Shown piece by piece: positions 1 through 7,387 of a stretch of 64,000 nucleotides of DNA. Position 1 is the first letter of the stretch. Every line of letters begins with the position of its first letter. Under the pieces are notes generated by a model. The model was not told the DNA's origin. It was given only the letters and a program-made list of their open reading frames with translations, and made no database searches. The stretch covers positions 310,001 to 374,000 of the forward strand of contig NZ_VSLG01000003.1 of assembly GCF_008919445.1 (NCBI RefSeq), read 5' to 3'. This stretch comes from Serinicoccus kebangsaanensis (GTDB lineage: Bacteria; Actinomycetota; Actinomycetes; Actinomycetales; Dermatophilaceae). A program made the position numbers and the translations under genes.

Positions 1-2
1 GT

Positions 3-275
3 TGCGAATCCTGCGTCAACCATGAGGAGTCCGTGGCCTACGGCGTGGAGAACGGCGACTACCTGGAGCAGGACACCTTTCAGATCGGCGATCCCGAAAC
101 CATCTTCACAGGCGACGGGGCGCGGGTGGCCGTTCCCGTGGAGCAAGTGGAGCAGCCCTATTTGCGCGACGGAGAGCCGACCGATCGCACTTTGCCCCAA
201 GCCAGTGCAACTCTCGTGGTGCGGGCGCAGTGGTCGGACGGCTGGCTTGTCGAGAGCATCACTGTCGACCAATGA
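3..275 (+). CDS. 3' end of a hypothetical exported protein (DUF6318-like?)
   Basis: The reading frame is open from the first bases of the window, so this is a 3' fragment of about 90 codons. It begins with a CESC cysteine pair and ends in a beta-rich stretch (ATLVVRAQWSDGWLVESITV). The cysteine pair near the start of a small domain and the closing 'W.V..I' pattern resemble actinobacterial DUF6318 lipoproteins, but too little is visible to be sure. Its stop codon overlaps the start of the next gene in an ATGA junction, so the two are probably co-translated. No function can be assigned. Confidence 0.55.
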   Translation, partial: CESCVNHEESVAYGVENGDYLEQDTFQIGDPETIFTGDGARVAVPVEQVEQPYLRDGEPTDRTLPQASATLVVRAQWSDGWLVESITVDQ

Positions 276-1186
276 GATGGGCGATGGTTTCCGCAACTGG
301 ATCCCTGGTCGCGGCGATTGGCGCCTTCGGCTATGCGGATGAACCGGATCCGAGTGATCCGCCTTGTGGCGGCATCCAGTGCGACAACGAAGGTGACGGT
401 TCGGAAGTCGGCCTGACCCACGAGGAAGTCAGGGCCATCTCCAACCAATGGCCACCCGGAGCGAACCCAGAGAGCGCTACGTCGTGGTACGAGTACCAGG
501 CAGTGATCGACTGCCGGCCCCCGAATACCGTCAACCAACCGCGTCTGGAGATTTGTCAGGCTGCGTTGGACGCTTGCGCCGGAGTGGCGGACCCAGCGTT
601 CGCCCTCGCGGTCATCTATCGCCGAACCGTCTCAGCTGATGGCGACGTGCTGGAGGGTTGGGCCCCTGGGGATTCCACCTGTTTCAGCGACTCTGTCCCG
701 CCTCGCTCAGGGGAGACCGTCGAGGAGCTCACCGAGGCGATGATCATCGAGCAGTTCCACCAGACCGACTTCGCACTGCCGGAGGCCGTCATCCAGCCGC
801 CGGAAGGACGCACCCTGGTCAACCTGCCCGTCTACTTCGAGCTGGCCTGGCCGGCGGACGGGTTCGAGCCGCAGGAGGTCGACACCACGACCCTGATCGG
901 CCACGAGGTGCGCATCCGACCGACTCTGATCGGCGCCACCTACGTGACCGGCGACGGCGCAAGCATCGGCCCGACCGACAGCCTGGGCGGTCCTTACCCC
1001 GAGGGCGACATCACCCACGAGTACACCGACGCTGCCGATGTGGCTCCCTACATCTCTGTCGAGTACGGCGGCGAGGTCAGCGTGAACGGCGGCGACTGGA
1101 GCGAGATCCCGAGCACGGTCGTCATCGACGGTCCGACGAGCCCGCTCGAGGTCCTCACCTCGAAGAACCGGCTCTACTCCAACTGA
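272..1186 (+). CDS. secreted hypothetical protein, PKD/Ig-like C-terminal region
   Basis: A 304-residue protein. I chose ATG 272 because it overlaps the upstream stop (ATGA) and gives a short Sec signal-like N-terminus (residues 1-22, hydrophobic core around SLVAAIGAFGYA). The mature part has Cys residues in a CGGIQC context and elsewhere, so disulfides are plausible. Residues about 190-304 look like the beta-sandwich of actinobacterial exported proteins: P.yf.L.WP, a G-D-G turn, then 'ITHEYTDAADV', the usual PKD-like closing strand. There are no catalytic motifs. It converges with the sugar permease gene, with only 7 bases between stop codons. Function unknown; surface or secreted role inferred. 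Confidence 0.7.
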   Translation: MRWAMVSATGSLVAAIGAFGYADEPDPSDPPCGGIQCDNEGDGSEVGLTHEEVRAISNQWPPGANPESATSWYEYQAVIDCRPPNTVNQPRLEICQAALDACAGVADPAFALAVIYRRTVSADGDVLEGWAPGDSTCFSDSVPPRSGETVEELTEAMIIEQFHQTDFALPEAVIQPPEGRTLVNLPVYFELAWPADGFEPQEVDTTTLIGHEVRIRPTLIGATYVTGDGASIGPTDSLGGPYPEGDITHEYTDAADVAPYISVEYGGEVSVNGGDWSEIPSTVVIDGPTSPLEVLTSKNRLYSN

Positions 1187-1193
1187 GGGCCTC

Positions 1194-2081
1194 TCAGCCC
1201 TTCACCGAGCCGGCCATCAACCCGCCGACGAAGTACCGGCCGAGCAGCACATACACCAGCAGGGTGGGCAGGCTGGCGATGAGCGCACCGGCCATGGACA
1301 CGCCATAGTTGGACAGCATCGCGCCGTTCGCCAAGTTGTTCAGTGCCATCGTCACCGGCCCGTTGTTCGCCGTGGAGAAGAAGACTGCGAAGAGGAAGTC
1401 GTTCCACGCCGAGGTGAACTGCCACAGCAGCACCACGACGAAGCTCGGGATCGAGATGGGCAGCACCACCGAGAAGTAGGTCCGCAGCATCCCCGCACCG
1501 TCCACCCGGGCCGACTCGATCAGCTCCATCGGCACCGTCTCGTAGTAGTTGCGGAAGATGAGGGTGCAGATCGGGATGCCGTAGACGACGTGGAGCAGGA
1601 TCAGCGACGGTATGCCGTTGGGCACGTTGATGTCGATCATCAGCTGCACCAGGGGGATCATCACCGCCTGGTACGGGATGAACATGCCGAATAGGATGAG
1701 CGTGAAGACGAGGTTCGCGTGCGGGAACCTCCAGCGCGAGAGCACGAACCCGTTCATCGACCCCAGCAGCGAGGACAGCACCGCTGCCGGGATGACCATC
1801 GCGAAGGACCGGATCAGCGCCGGTGACAGCGCCTCCCACGCCTCGGCCCAGTTCTCCACCGTCCACGCCTGCGGGAAGAACCATGTCCGCGACGGGCTCG
1901 CGTCGCCGATGCCCTTGAAGCTCGTGACGAACAGCACGTAGACCGGGATGAGGACCAGCAGCAGCGAGGCGAGGAGGACGGCATACCGGAACGTGCGCCA
2001 GCCCGGGCTCCCGGTGCGCCGCGACGGCTTGCCCGACCCCGTGATCTCCCGCGTCCCCGGGGCGGTGGTGACAGCACCCAT
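1194..2081 (-). CDS. carbohydrate ABC transporter permease (MalG/CUT1 type)
   Basis: Inner-membrane permease of 295 residues, the usual length for MalG-like subunits. It has six hydrophobic segments starting at residues 33-55. The cytoplasmic EAA loop that contacts the ATPase is at about 181-197 (ETVPMELIESARVDGAG). This is the last gene of a three-gene minus-strand operon (lipoprotein, MalF-like, MalG-like), starting 3 bases after the upstream permease stop. The family takes up mono- or oligosaccharides; the substrate cannot be read from the sequence. No ATPase gene is present, as is common in actinobacteria that share one MsiK-type ATPase among several importers (family knowledge). Confidence 0.93.
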   Translation of the reverse strand: MGAVTTAPGTREITGSGKPSRRTGSPGWRTFRYAVLLASLLLVLIPVYVLFVTSFKGIGDASPSRTWFFPQAWTVENWAEAWEALSPALIRSFAMVIPAAVLSSLLGSMNGFVLSRWRFPHANLVFTLILFGMFIPYQAVMIPLVQLMIDINVPNGIPSLILLHVVYGIPICTLIFRNYYETVPMELIESARVDGAGMLRTYFSVVLPISIPSFVVVLLWQFTSAWNDFLFAVFFSTANNGPVTMALNNLANGAMLSNYGVSMAGALIASLPTLLVYVLLGRYFVGGLMAGSVKG

Positions 2082-2084
2082 GCC

Positions 2085-2987
2085 TCAGCCCCGCTTCCTG
2101 GCCCGCGCGTCGTACCAGAGGTACGGCACGACCGCGAGCGCCACGAGGACCAGCAGAATGACGCCGACCGCCGCCGAGTTCGCGTAGTCGTAGATGGTGG
2201 CGAAGTTGTACATGTCGATCGCCGGCACCTTGGTGGAGTAGGCCGACTGGTTCGCAATAGACATGATCAGGTCGAACGACTTCAGCGACATGTGGCCGAT
2301 GATGATCAGCGCGGACAGCGCGACCGGCGACAGCTGCGGGAAGACGACGTGCCGGTAGAGCTGCAGCTCGCTCGCCCCGTCGACCCGCGCCGCCTCCCGC
2401 AGCTCGTCCGGTATGCCGCGGAAGCCCGCGAGGAACAGCGCCATGACATAGCCCGACAGCTGCCAGATCGCCGGCAGCGCGATGGCGAGGATGCCGTAGC
2501 GCGGGTTCGTCCACCACTCGTTCTGCAGGAAGCCGAGCCCGGTCATCTGGAAGAGCCGGTTGAGCCCGGACGCCTGCTCGCCCACGTTGGAGTTGAGCAG
2601 CCACTTCCACACCACACCTGAGGCGACGAAGCTGACGGCCATCGGGAAGAGGTAGACCGACCGGAAGATCCCCTCACCCTTGATCGGCCGCTCCAGCACC
2701 CACGCCCAGCAGAAGCCGATGATGAGCGTGCCGAGCAGGAAGACCACCGTGAAGATGACCAGGTTGCGGAGCGAGTGCTGGAAGGCGGGGCTGGCGAGCA
2801 GCTCGGTGTAGTTGCTCAGCCCGACGAAGCCGACCTCGTCCCGGCCGGTCGCCTGCGCCGCGGTGTGCTTGTCGGTCAACGACTCCCGGAAGCTCAGCCC
2901 GATGAAGCCGTAGACGAACACACCGAGCAGCAGCAGGGACGGGCTGATGAGCAGCAGTCCCGGGATCCAGGACCTGACGCGGGTCAC
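2085..2987 (-). CDS. sugar ABC transporter permease (MalF/CUT1 type)
   Basis: The protein has 300 residues when started at GTG 2987, which overlaps the stop of the upstream lipoprotein gene (GTGA). The open frame runs further upstream but only through shadow sequence of that gene. It has an N-terminal membrane helix at about 8-32, a periplasmic loop, then five more helices. The EAA motif (GIPDELREAARVDGAS) lies near residues 201-216. It pairs with the MalG-like subunit downstream to form the translocation channel. The tight overlaps imply equal, coupled expression of the whole importer. Confidence 0.93.
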   Translation of the reverse strand: MTRVRSWIPGLLLISPSLLLLGVFVYGFIGLSFRESLTDKHTAAQATGRDEVGFVGLSNYTELLASPAFQHSLRNLVIFTVVFLLGTLIIGFCWAWVLERPIKGEGIFRSVYLFPMAVSFVASGVVWKWLLNSNVGEQASGLNRLFQMTGLGFLQNEWWTNPRYGILAIALPAIWQLSGYVMALFLAGFRGIPDELREAARVDGASELQLYRHVVFPQLSPVALSALIIIGHMSLKSFDLIMSIANQSAYSTKVPAIDMYNFATIYDYANSAAVGVILLVLVALAVVPYLWYDARARKRG

Positions 2988-4300
2988 TGAGACAGCGACT
3001 CCGTGGCCGCCACCAGCTCCTGCTGCAGGGTGTCGACGTCGGACGCGCCCTGGCTGAACTTCACCACGGCCTGGTTGACCGCCGTCGAGACCGCGACCGG
3101 CGCGGCGGCACCGTGCGCCAGCGAGCTGACGATGGTGTCGTTCTCGAAGGCCTCCATCGCCGACTGCTGGTACTCCGGGAATTCCGCGGCGTCGATGTCG
3201 GTGCGGGCCGGGATCGAGCCCTTCACCGTGTTGAACGCCAGCTGCCCCTCGGCCGAGGAGATCGTCTCCAGCCACGCCTTGGTGCCGCCGGCGTGCGCCG
3301 CGCCCACAGGCATCGTGAACGAGTCGGCGAGGTAGTTGAAGACCCCGTCGGTCCCCGGCACCGGCCAGTAGGCGTAGTCCTCACCCGCGGTCATGTCCTG
3401 CGCGTCGTAGGCCGCCACGGCCCAGTCGCCCATGACGTTGTAGGCCGCCTCGCCCTGCATCACCGGCTGCAGCGCCGGCTCCCAGTCGAGCCCGTCGCGG
3501 TCGGTGTTGGACCACTCCACGATCTGCGCCCACTTGGTCAGCGCGGAGTTCACCTCGCCGCCGGCCCAGTCGGTGCTCCCGTCCCACAGGCCGTTGTATG
3601 CCTCGGGCCCGAGCTCGGAGAGCAGGACGTTCTCCAGCAGGTGGGTCTGGGTCCAGTCCATGCCCAGGGTCACCGGGGTCTTGCCGGTGGCCGCGACCTT
3701 CTCCATGTCGGCCATCCAGGCGTCCAGGTCCGCCGGGGGCGTGGACGGGTCGACGCCCGCCTCCTCCAGGACGGCCGGGTTGACCCAGACGACGTTGGAC
3801 CGGTGCACGTTGGAGGGGATGGAGTAGATCTGGTCGTCCACCGTGAGCTGCTCGATCAGGCTCTCCGGGAAGACGTCGGTCAGGCCGAACTCGTCGTAGA
3901 GGCCGGAGACGTCCTCGATCTGGCCGGCGTCGATGTAGTCCTGCAGCTCGGCCCCGGTGTGCGCCTGGAAGCTGTCCGGCGGGTTGCCGGCCTGCAGGTC
4001 CGCCTGCAGCTTCTGCTTCGCCTGCGACCCCGCGCCACCGGCGAGCGCCGCGTTGACGAACTCGGTGTCCGGGTGCTGCTCGCCGAAGACCTCCACCAGC
4101 GCGTCCAGGCCGGCCTTCTCCGAGCCCTGCGCCCACCAGGTCATGACCTGCACCTCACCGGCGTCCTCACCCCCGGCCGAGCCGCCCTCCGAGCCACTGG
4201 AGTCGCCGGACCCGCCCCCGCCGCACGCCGACAGGACCAGCGCCCCGGACATCACCACTGCCAGCGTCGAGAGCCGGCCCACCTTCTTGATCTGCCTCAT
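2984..4300 (-). CDS. sugar ABC transporter substrate-binding lipoprotein
   Basis: A 438-residue extracytoplasmic solute-binding protein, family 1. Residues 1-26 form a lipoprotein signal with lipobox LSAC (modified Cys26), followed by a Gly/Ser linker. Typical family features follow: VQVMTWWAQGSEKAGLDALV near the start, ALAGGAGSQAKQKLQADL, and a Trp-rich mid-domain (MDWTQTH, MGDWAVAAYD). ATG 4300 has an AAGGGA ribosome-binding site about 8 nt upstream. It is the first gene of the importer operon, transcribed divergently from the ROK regulator, which probably controls it in response to a sugar ligand (inferred from context). Confidence 0.93.
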   Translation of the reverse strand: MRQIKKVGRLSTLAVVMSGALVLSACGGGGSGDSSGSEGGSAGGEDAGEVQVMTWWAQGSEKAGLDALVEVFGEQHPDTEFVNAALAGGAGSQAKQKLQADLQAGNPPDSFQAHTGAELQDYIDAGQIEDVSGLYDEFGLTDVFPESLIEQLTVDDQIYSIPSNVHRSNVVWVNPAVLEEAGVDPSTPPADLDAWMADMEKVAATGKTPVTLGMDWTQTHLLENVLLSELGPEAYNGLWDGSTDWAGGEVNSALTKWAQIVEWSNTDRDGLDWEPALQPVMQGEAAYNVMGDWAVAAYDAQDMTAGEDYAYWPVPGTDGVFNYLADSFTMPVGAAHAGGTKAWLETISSAEGQLAFNTVKGSIPARTDIDAAEFPEYQQSAMEAFENDTIVSSLAHGAAAPVAVSTAVNQAVVKFSQGASDVDTLQQELVAATESLSQ

Positions 4301-4362
4301 CGCTCGTCCCTTCGCACGTCGTCGTCACGGGCCGGAGGTCGCACCAGCCACGGGTGATCGTG

Positions 4363-4392
4363 AGGCTAACCACGGCCGTTAAGTCTTGTCAA
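4363..4392 (-). promoter_or_regulatory. promoter of the sugar ABC operon
   Basis: On the minus strand TTGACA (4392-4387) is followed by an 18-bp spacer and TAGCCT (4368-4363), a near-consensus sigma-70-type promoter. The -35 hexamer overlaps, on the other strand, the TTGTCA of the regulator promoter. Confidence 0.55.
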
Positions 4393-4394
4393 CG
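4377..4394. promoter_or_regulatory. imperfect dyad, candidate ROK operator
   Basis: CGTT at 4377-4380 and AACG at 4391-4394 bracket an 18-bp partly symmetric stretch covering both -35 elements. A repressor bound here could block both divergent promoters. The assignment is positional inference only. Confidence 0.3.
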
Positions 4395-4416
4395 ATAGTT
4401 ATGGCTGTGTTATTTT
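4386..4416 (+). promoter_or_regulatory. promoter of the ROK regulator gene
   Basis: TTGTCA at 4386-4391 and TATTTT at 4411-4416 (19-bp spacing). The -10 box ends 7 nt before the GTG start, so transcription would begin at or next to the start codon (leaderless mRNA). Confidence 0.45.
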
Positions 4417-4423
4417 CCGAGTC

Positions 4424-5578
4424 GTGGACAAACAGAAGGTCCTCTCGACCGGCCGCAGCCCCCGGCACCGTGGCAACGCCGCCGCCGTGCTGCGGGTGGT
4501 CGGCGACCGCGACGAGGTGACCCGCCAGGAGATCGCCCGGCACACCGGTCTGTCCCGCAGCACCGTGGCCGACGTCGTCACCCGGCTCCTCGACAGCGGC
4601 GACCTCAGGGAGGCCACCCGGCAGCCCGACGGGAGGGGGCGCCCGGCACAGCTGGTGCGTCGCGCCGACCCCGAAGGCCTGCTGCTCGGCATCGACCTCG
4701 GCCACAACCACGTGTCCGTCGCGCTCGGGGACGCCGCCGCCGCGGTCCTGCACGAGATCACCGTCGACGCCGACCTCGACCGGGAGCCGGCGGCCACCAT
4801 CGACCTGACCCGTGACCTGGCGCTGGAGATCCTGGCCCGCGAGGGCGCCACCCTGGCGGACGTGGCGGGGGCCGTCGCGGGGCTCCCCGGGCCGATGAGC
4901 CACGACGGGGTCCTCGCGGTCCCCTCGATGCTGGGCCAGGGCAAGATGAGCGACCCGGGACGGCGACTGACCCGCGTGCTCGGTATGCCCGTGCCCGTCA
5001 CCACCGACACCGTCCTCGGGGCGGTCGGCGAGATGCGCAGCGGGGCCGCCGTGGGCGTCGACGACTTCGTCTTCGTCAAGGCCTCGCACGGGGTCGGGTG
5101 CGCGCTGGTCCTGGGTGGCCGCGTCTACCGCGGCAGCGGCGGACTCGCCGGTGAGTTCGGGCATACGCGGGTCGATGACAGCACCATCCGCTGCCGGTGC
5201 GGCAACCTCGGCTGCCTCGAGACCGTCGCCGGGCTGGAGCGGGTGCAGGCCGAGCTCCCCCACCCCTACACCGAGGACGCGCTCACCGACGCCGGCGCAG
5301 GTGACCCCGTCGTGGCGCGGGTCGTGACGGACGCTGGCCGGGCCGTGGGCACCACCCTCGCGCCCGTCTGCAACGCCCTCAACCCCGCCCTCGTCGTGAC
5401 CGGCGGCCGGCTCGGGGCGGTGCACGCCGAGGCCTTCGGCAAGGGCGTCCGGGAGGCGATCGACCGGGACGCGCAACCGGCCATCGCCAGCGCGCTGCAG
5501 GTCGTCCCCGCGCAGCACGGCATCCGGGCCGAGCGGATCGGCGCGCTGCTGCTCGCCCGGCGGGAGGCGATGGCCTGA
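4424..5578 (+). CDS. ROK family transcriptional regulator
   Basis: A 384-residue protein with an N-terminal winged helix-turn-helix (about 25-60, TRQEIARHTGLSRSTVADVV) fused to a ROK sugar-kinase-like domain beginning GIDLGHNHVSVALG. The ROK zinc site is present: His247 in GEFGHTRVD and Cys257, Cys259 and Cys264 in CRCGNLGCLE. The kinase Asp is retained in a TTDTVLGAVGE context, where the usual preceding Asn is Thr, so catalytic activity is doubtful. GTG 4424 follows a -10 box by 7 nt. Its divergent position to the sugar importer suggests a sugar-responsive repressor of that operon and of itself. The ligand is unknown. Confidence 0.92.
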   Translation: MDKQKVLSTGRSPRHRGNAAAVLRVVGDRDEVTRQEIARHTGLSRSTVADVVTRLLDSGDLREATRQPDGRGRPAQLVRRADPEGLLLGIDLGHNHVSVALGDAAAAVLHEITVDADLDREPAATIDLTRDLALEILAREGATLADVAGAVAGLPGPMSHDGVLAVPSMLGQGKMSDPGRRLTRVLGMPVPVTTDTVLGAVGEMRSGAAVGVDDFVFVKASHGVGCALVLGGRVYRGSGGLAGEFGHTRVDDSTIRCRCGNLGCLETVAGLERVQAELPHPYTEDALTDAGAGDPVVARVVTDAGRAVGTTLAPVCNALNPALVVTGGRLGAVHAEAFGKGVREAIDRDAQPAIASALQVVPAQHGIRAERIGALLLARREAMA

Positions 5579-5585
5579 GCTGCGG

Positions 5586-6191
5586 CTAGAGCCAGCCGCG
5601 CTCCTCGGCATACCTCGCCGCCTCCACCCGGGTCGCCGTGCCGGTCTTGCCGATCGCGGACGACAGGTAGTTGCGCACCGTCCCGGGCGACAGGAAGAGG
5701 TGCCCCGCGATCGACTGCACCGGGGAGCCGTCCAGCGCCTGCCGCAGCACCTCGCGCTCGCGGTCGGTGAGCGGGTTCGGGCCGCCGATGAGCGACTCGG
5801 TGGCCAGCGCGGGGTCCACGACGCGCAGCCCCGCGTGCACCCGCCGCACCGCCTCGGCGAGCTCGGGCGCGGGCGTGTCCTTCACCACGAAGCCGCTGGC
5901 CCCCGCGTCCATCGCGCGCCGCAGATAACCCGGCCGCCCGAACGTCGTCACCATGAGGCACCGCGTCGACAGGCCCGCGTCCCGCAGCTGCTGCAGCACC
6001 TCGATGCCGTCCAGCCCGGGCATCTCGATGTCGAGCAGGCATACCTGCGGCTGGGCCTGGCGCACCGCGTCCAGCACCGCGTCGCCACGCCCCACCTGCG
6101 CGACCACGTCGATGTCGCGCTCCAGGTCGAGCAGCGCCGCCAGGGCGCCGCGCACCAACGCCTGGTCGTCGGCCAGCAGCACCGAGATCAC
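5586..6191 (-). CDS. LuxR/NarL-family response regulator
   Basis: A 201-residue two-component regulator. The receiver domain (1-120) has the acidic pair D8-D9, phospho-acceptor Asp54 in CLLDIEMPG, a Thr in VTTFG and the conserved Lys in VVKDTP. The C-terminal HTH_LUXR domain (about 138-195) contains LTDREREVLRQALDG and SPGTVRNYLSSAIGKTGTATR. Its ATG overlaps the stop of the upstream kinase gene (ATGA), so the pair is co-translated. It resembles DesR-type regulators by length and layout, but the regulon cannot be inferred. Confidence 0.92.
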   Translation of the reverse strand: MISVLLADDQALVRGALAALLDLERDIDVVAQVGRGDAVLDAVRQAQPQVCLLDIEMPGLDGIEVLQQLRDAGLSTRCLMVTTFGRPGYLRRAMDAGASGFVVKDTPAPELAEAVRRVHAGLRVVDPALATESLIGGPNPLTDREREVLRQALDGSPVQSIAGHLFLSPGTVRNYLSSAIGKTGTATRVEAARYAEERGWL

Positions 6192-7285
6192 AGCTTCACC
6201 TCCACCGTCGTCCCGACACCGTCCGTGCCCGGCCGCAGCGACAGGGCGCCGCCGGCCTGCTCCACGCGCTCCCGGAGGCCGCGTATGCCGTTGCCCTCAC
6301 GGTGGTCGCCGACGCCACGACCGTCGTCGGTCACCGTCAGCACGTTCTCCCCCAGCTCGATGACGCACCGCGTCGCGCCGCTGTGGCGCACCACGTTGGT
6401 GACCGCCTCGCGCAGCACCCAGGCGACCGTCATCCGGTGCCGCGGGTCGACATCGGCCACCTCGCCGCGGACGTCGATCGTGACGTCCGCGCCGGCGAGC
6501 GCGGTCCGCGCGGACTCCAGCTCCTCGGCCAGCCGCGCCACCCGCAGCCCCCCGACCGTGGCGCGGATCTCGGCCAGCGCCTGCCGCGCCAGGTCCTGCA
6601 CCTCCCCCATCTCCTGCTTGGCCCGCTCGGGGTCGGCGTCGACCAGCCGCCGCGCCAGCTCGGTCTTCACCGTGACCACCGTCAGCGAGTGGCCCAGCAC
6701 GTCGTGGACGTCGCGGGCGACCCGCTCGCGCTCCTCGGTCAGCGCCAGCTGGCTCTCGGTCTGCTGCGCCGACTCCTGCTGCTCCTCGAGGTAGCGGCTC
6801 AGGACGCTGATCGTCAGCACCAGCGCCGAGATGCCCCAGAACATCGCCGTCGGCCACCAGCCCCAGAGCAGCGCGCTGGTCACCATGCCCACGCCGAGCA
6901 GACCGAGCGCGACCGTCCAGACCCCTCGCCACGGGAGGAAGAACACCGGGACCCCGACGATGAACGGCATGGCGGTCAGCGCGTTCGGGCCGATCATCGC
7001 AGCCAGGAGCACGGCGATGGCGACCATCGTGGCCAGGCCGAGCAGACCGCCGCGGGCGGCGGCGGCATACTGTCCGGCGCCGACGCGCGAGGTCGCGTGC
7101 CGGACCGTGGCGACGTAGGCCACCATGAAGGCCAGGACGACGGCCGTGGCGGTCAGCCGCCAGCCGAGGCCGTCCAGGACCGTCCAGATGTGGATCAGCG
7201 GGAAGGTGAAGAACACCAGCCAGACCCCGCCGAAGAGCCACCCCCACCGGGACCAGGCGTCCTGAGGTGCGTCGGGGCGAGTCAT
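6188..7285 (-). CDS. sensor histidine kinase (HisKA_3 / DesK-like)
   Basis: A 365-residue kinase with about five membrane helices in residues 15-165, little extracytoplasmic sequence, and a cytoplasmic HisKA_3 domain. Phospho-acceptor His194 lies in ARDVHDVLGHSL. The HATPase_c part has the N-box LREAVTNVVRHSGA, DDGRGVGD and GIRGLRERVEQAGG. ATG 7285 is preferred; the frame stays open far upstream only because of high G+C. It probably senses a membrane-borne signal (inferred from the topology). It forms an operon with the downstream LuxR-type regulator through a 4-base overlap. Confidence 0.92.
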   Translation of the reverse strand: MTRPDAPQDAWSRWGWLFGGVWLVFFTFPLIHIWTVLDGLGWRLTATAVVLAFMVAYVATVRHATSRVGAGQYAAAARGGLLGLATMVAIAVLLAAMIGPNALTAMPFIVGVPVFFLPWRGVWTVALGLLGVGMVTSALLWGWWPTAMFWGISALVLTISVLSRYLEEQQESAQQTESQLALTEERERVARDVHDVLGHSLTVVTVKTELARRLVDADPERAKQEMGEVQDLARQALAEIRATVGGLRVARLAEELESARTALAGADVTIDVRGEVADVDPRHRMTVAWVLREAVTNVVRHSGATRCVIELGENVLTVTDDGRGVGDHREGNGIRGLRERVEQAGGALSLRPGTDGVGTTVEVKL

Positions 7286-7292
7286 GGGGACC

Positions 7293-7335
7293 ACTGTGCC
7301 AGCCCGTCGGCGTCGGTGGGAGTGACGTCTGTCAC
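7293..7335 (-). promoter_or_regulatory. candidate promoter and dyad operator of the kinase-regulator pair
   Basis: CACAGT (minus, 7298-7293) lies 7 nt before the ATG at 7285. A dyad GTGAC-gtct-GTCAC spans 7322-7335, about where an activator would contact the -35 region. Such short symmetric sites suit NarL/LuxR-type regulators, so autoregulation is possible. Low certainty. Confidence 0.3.
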
Positions 7336-7387
7336 CGGATCGGTGCAGGTCAGTGGGTATGTCGGTGTTGGGTGTTTGAGTGTGGTC

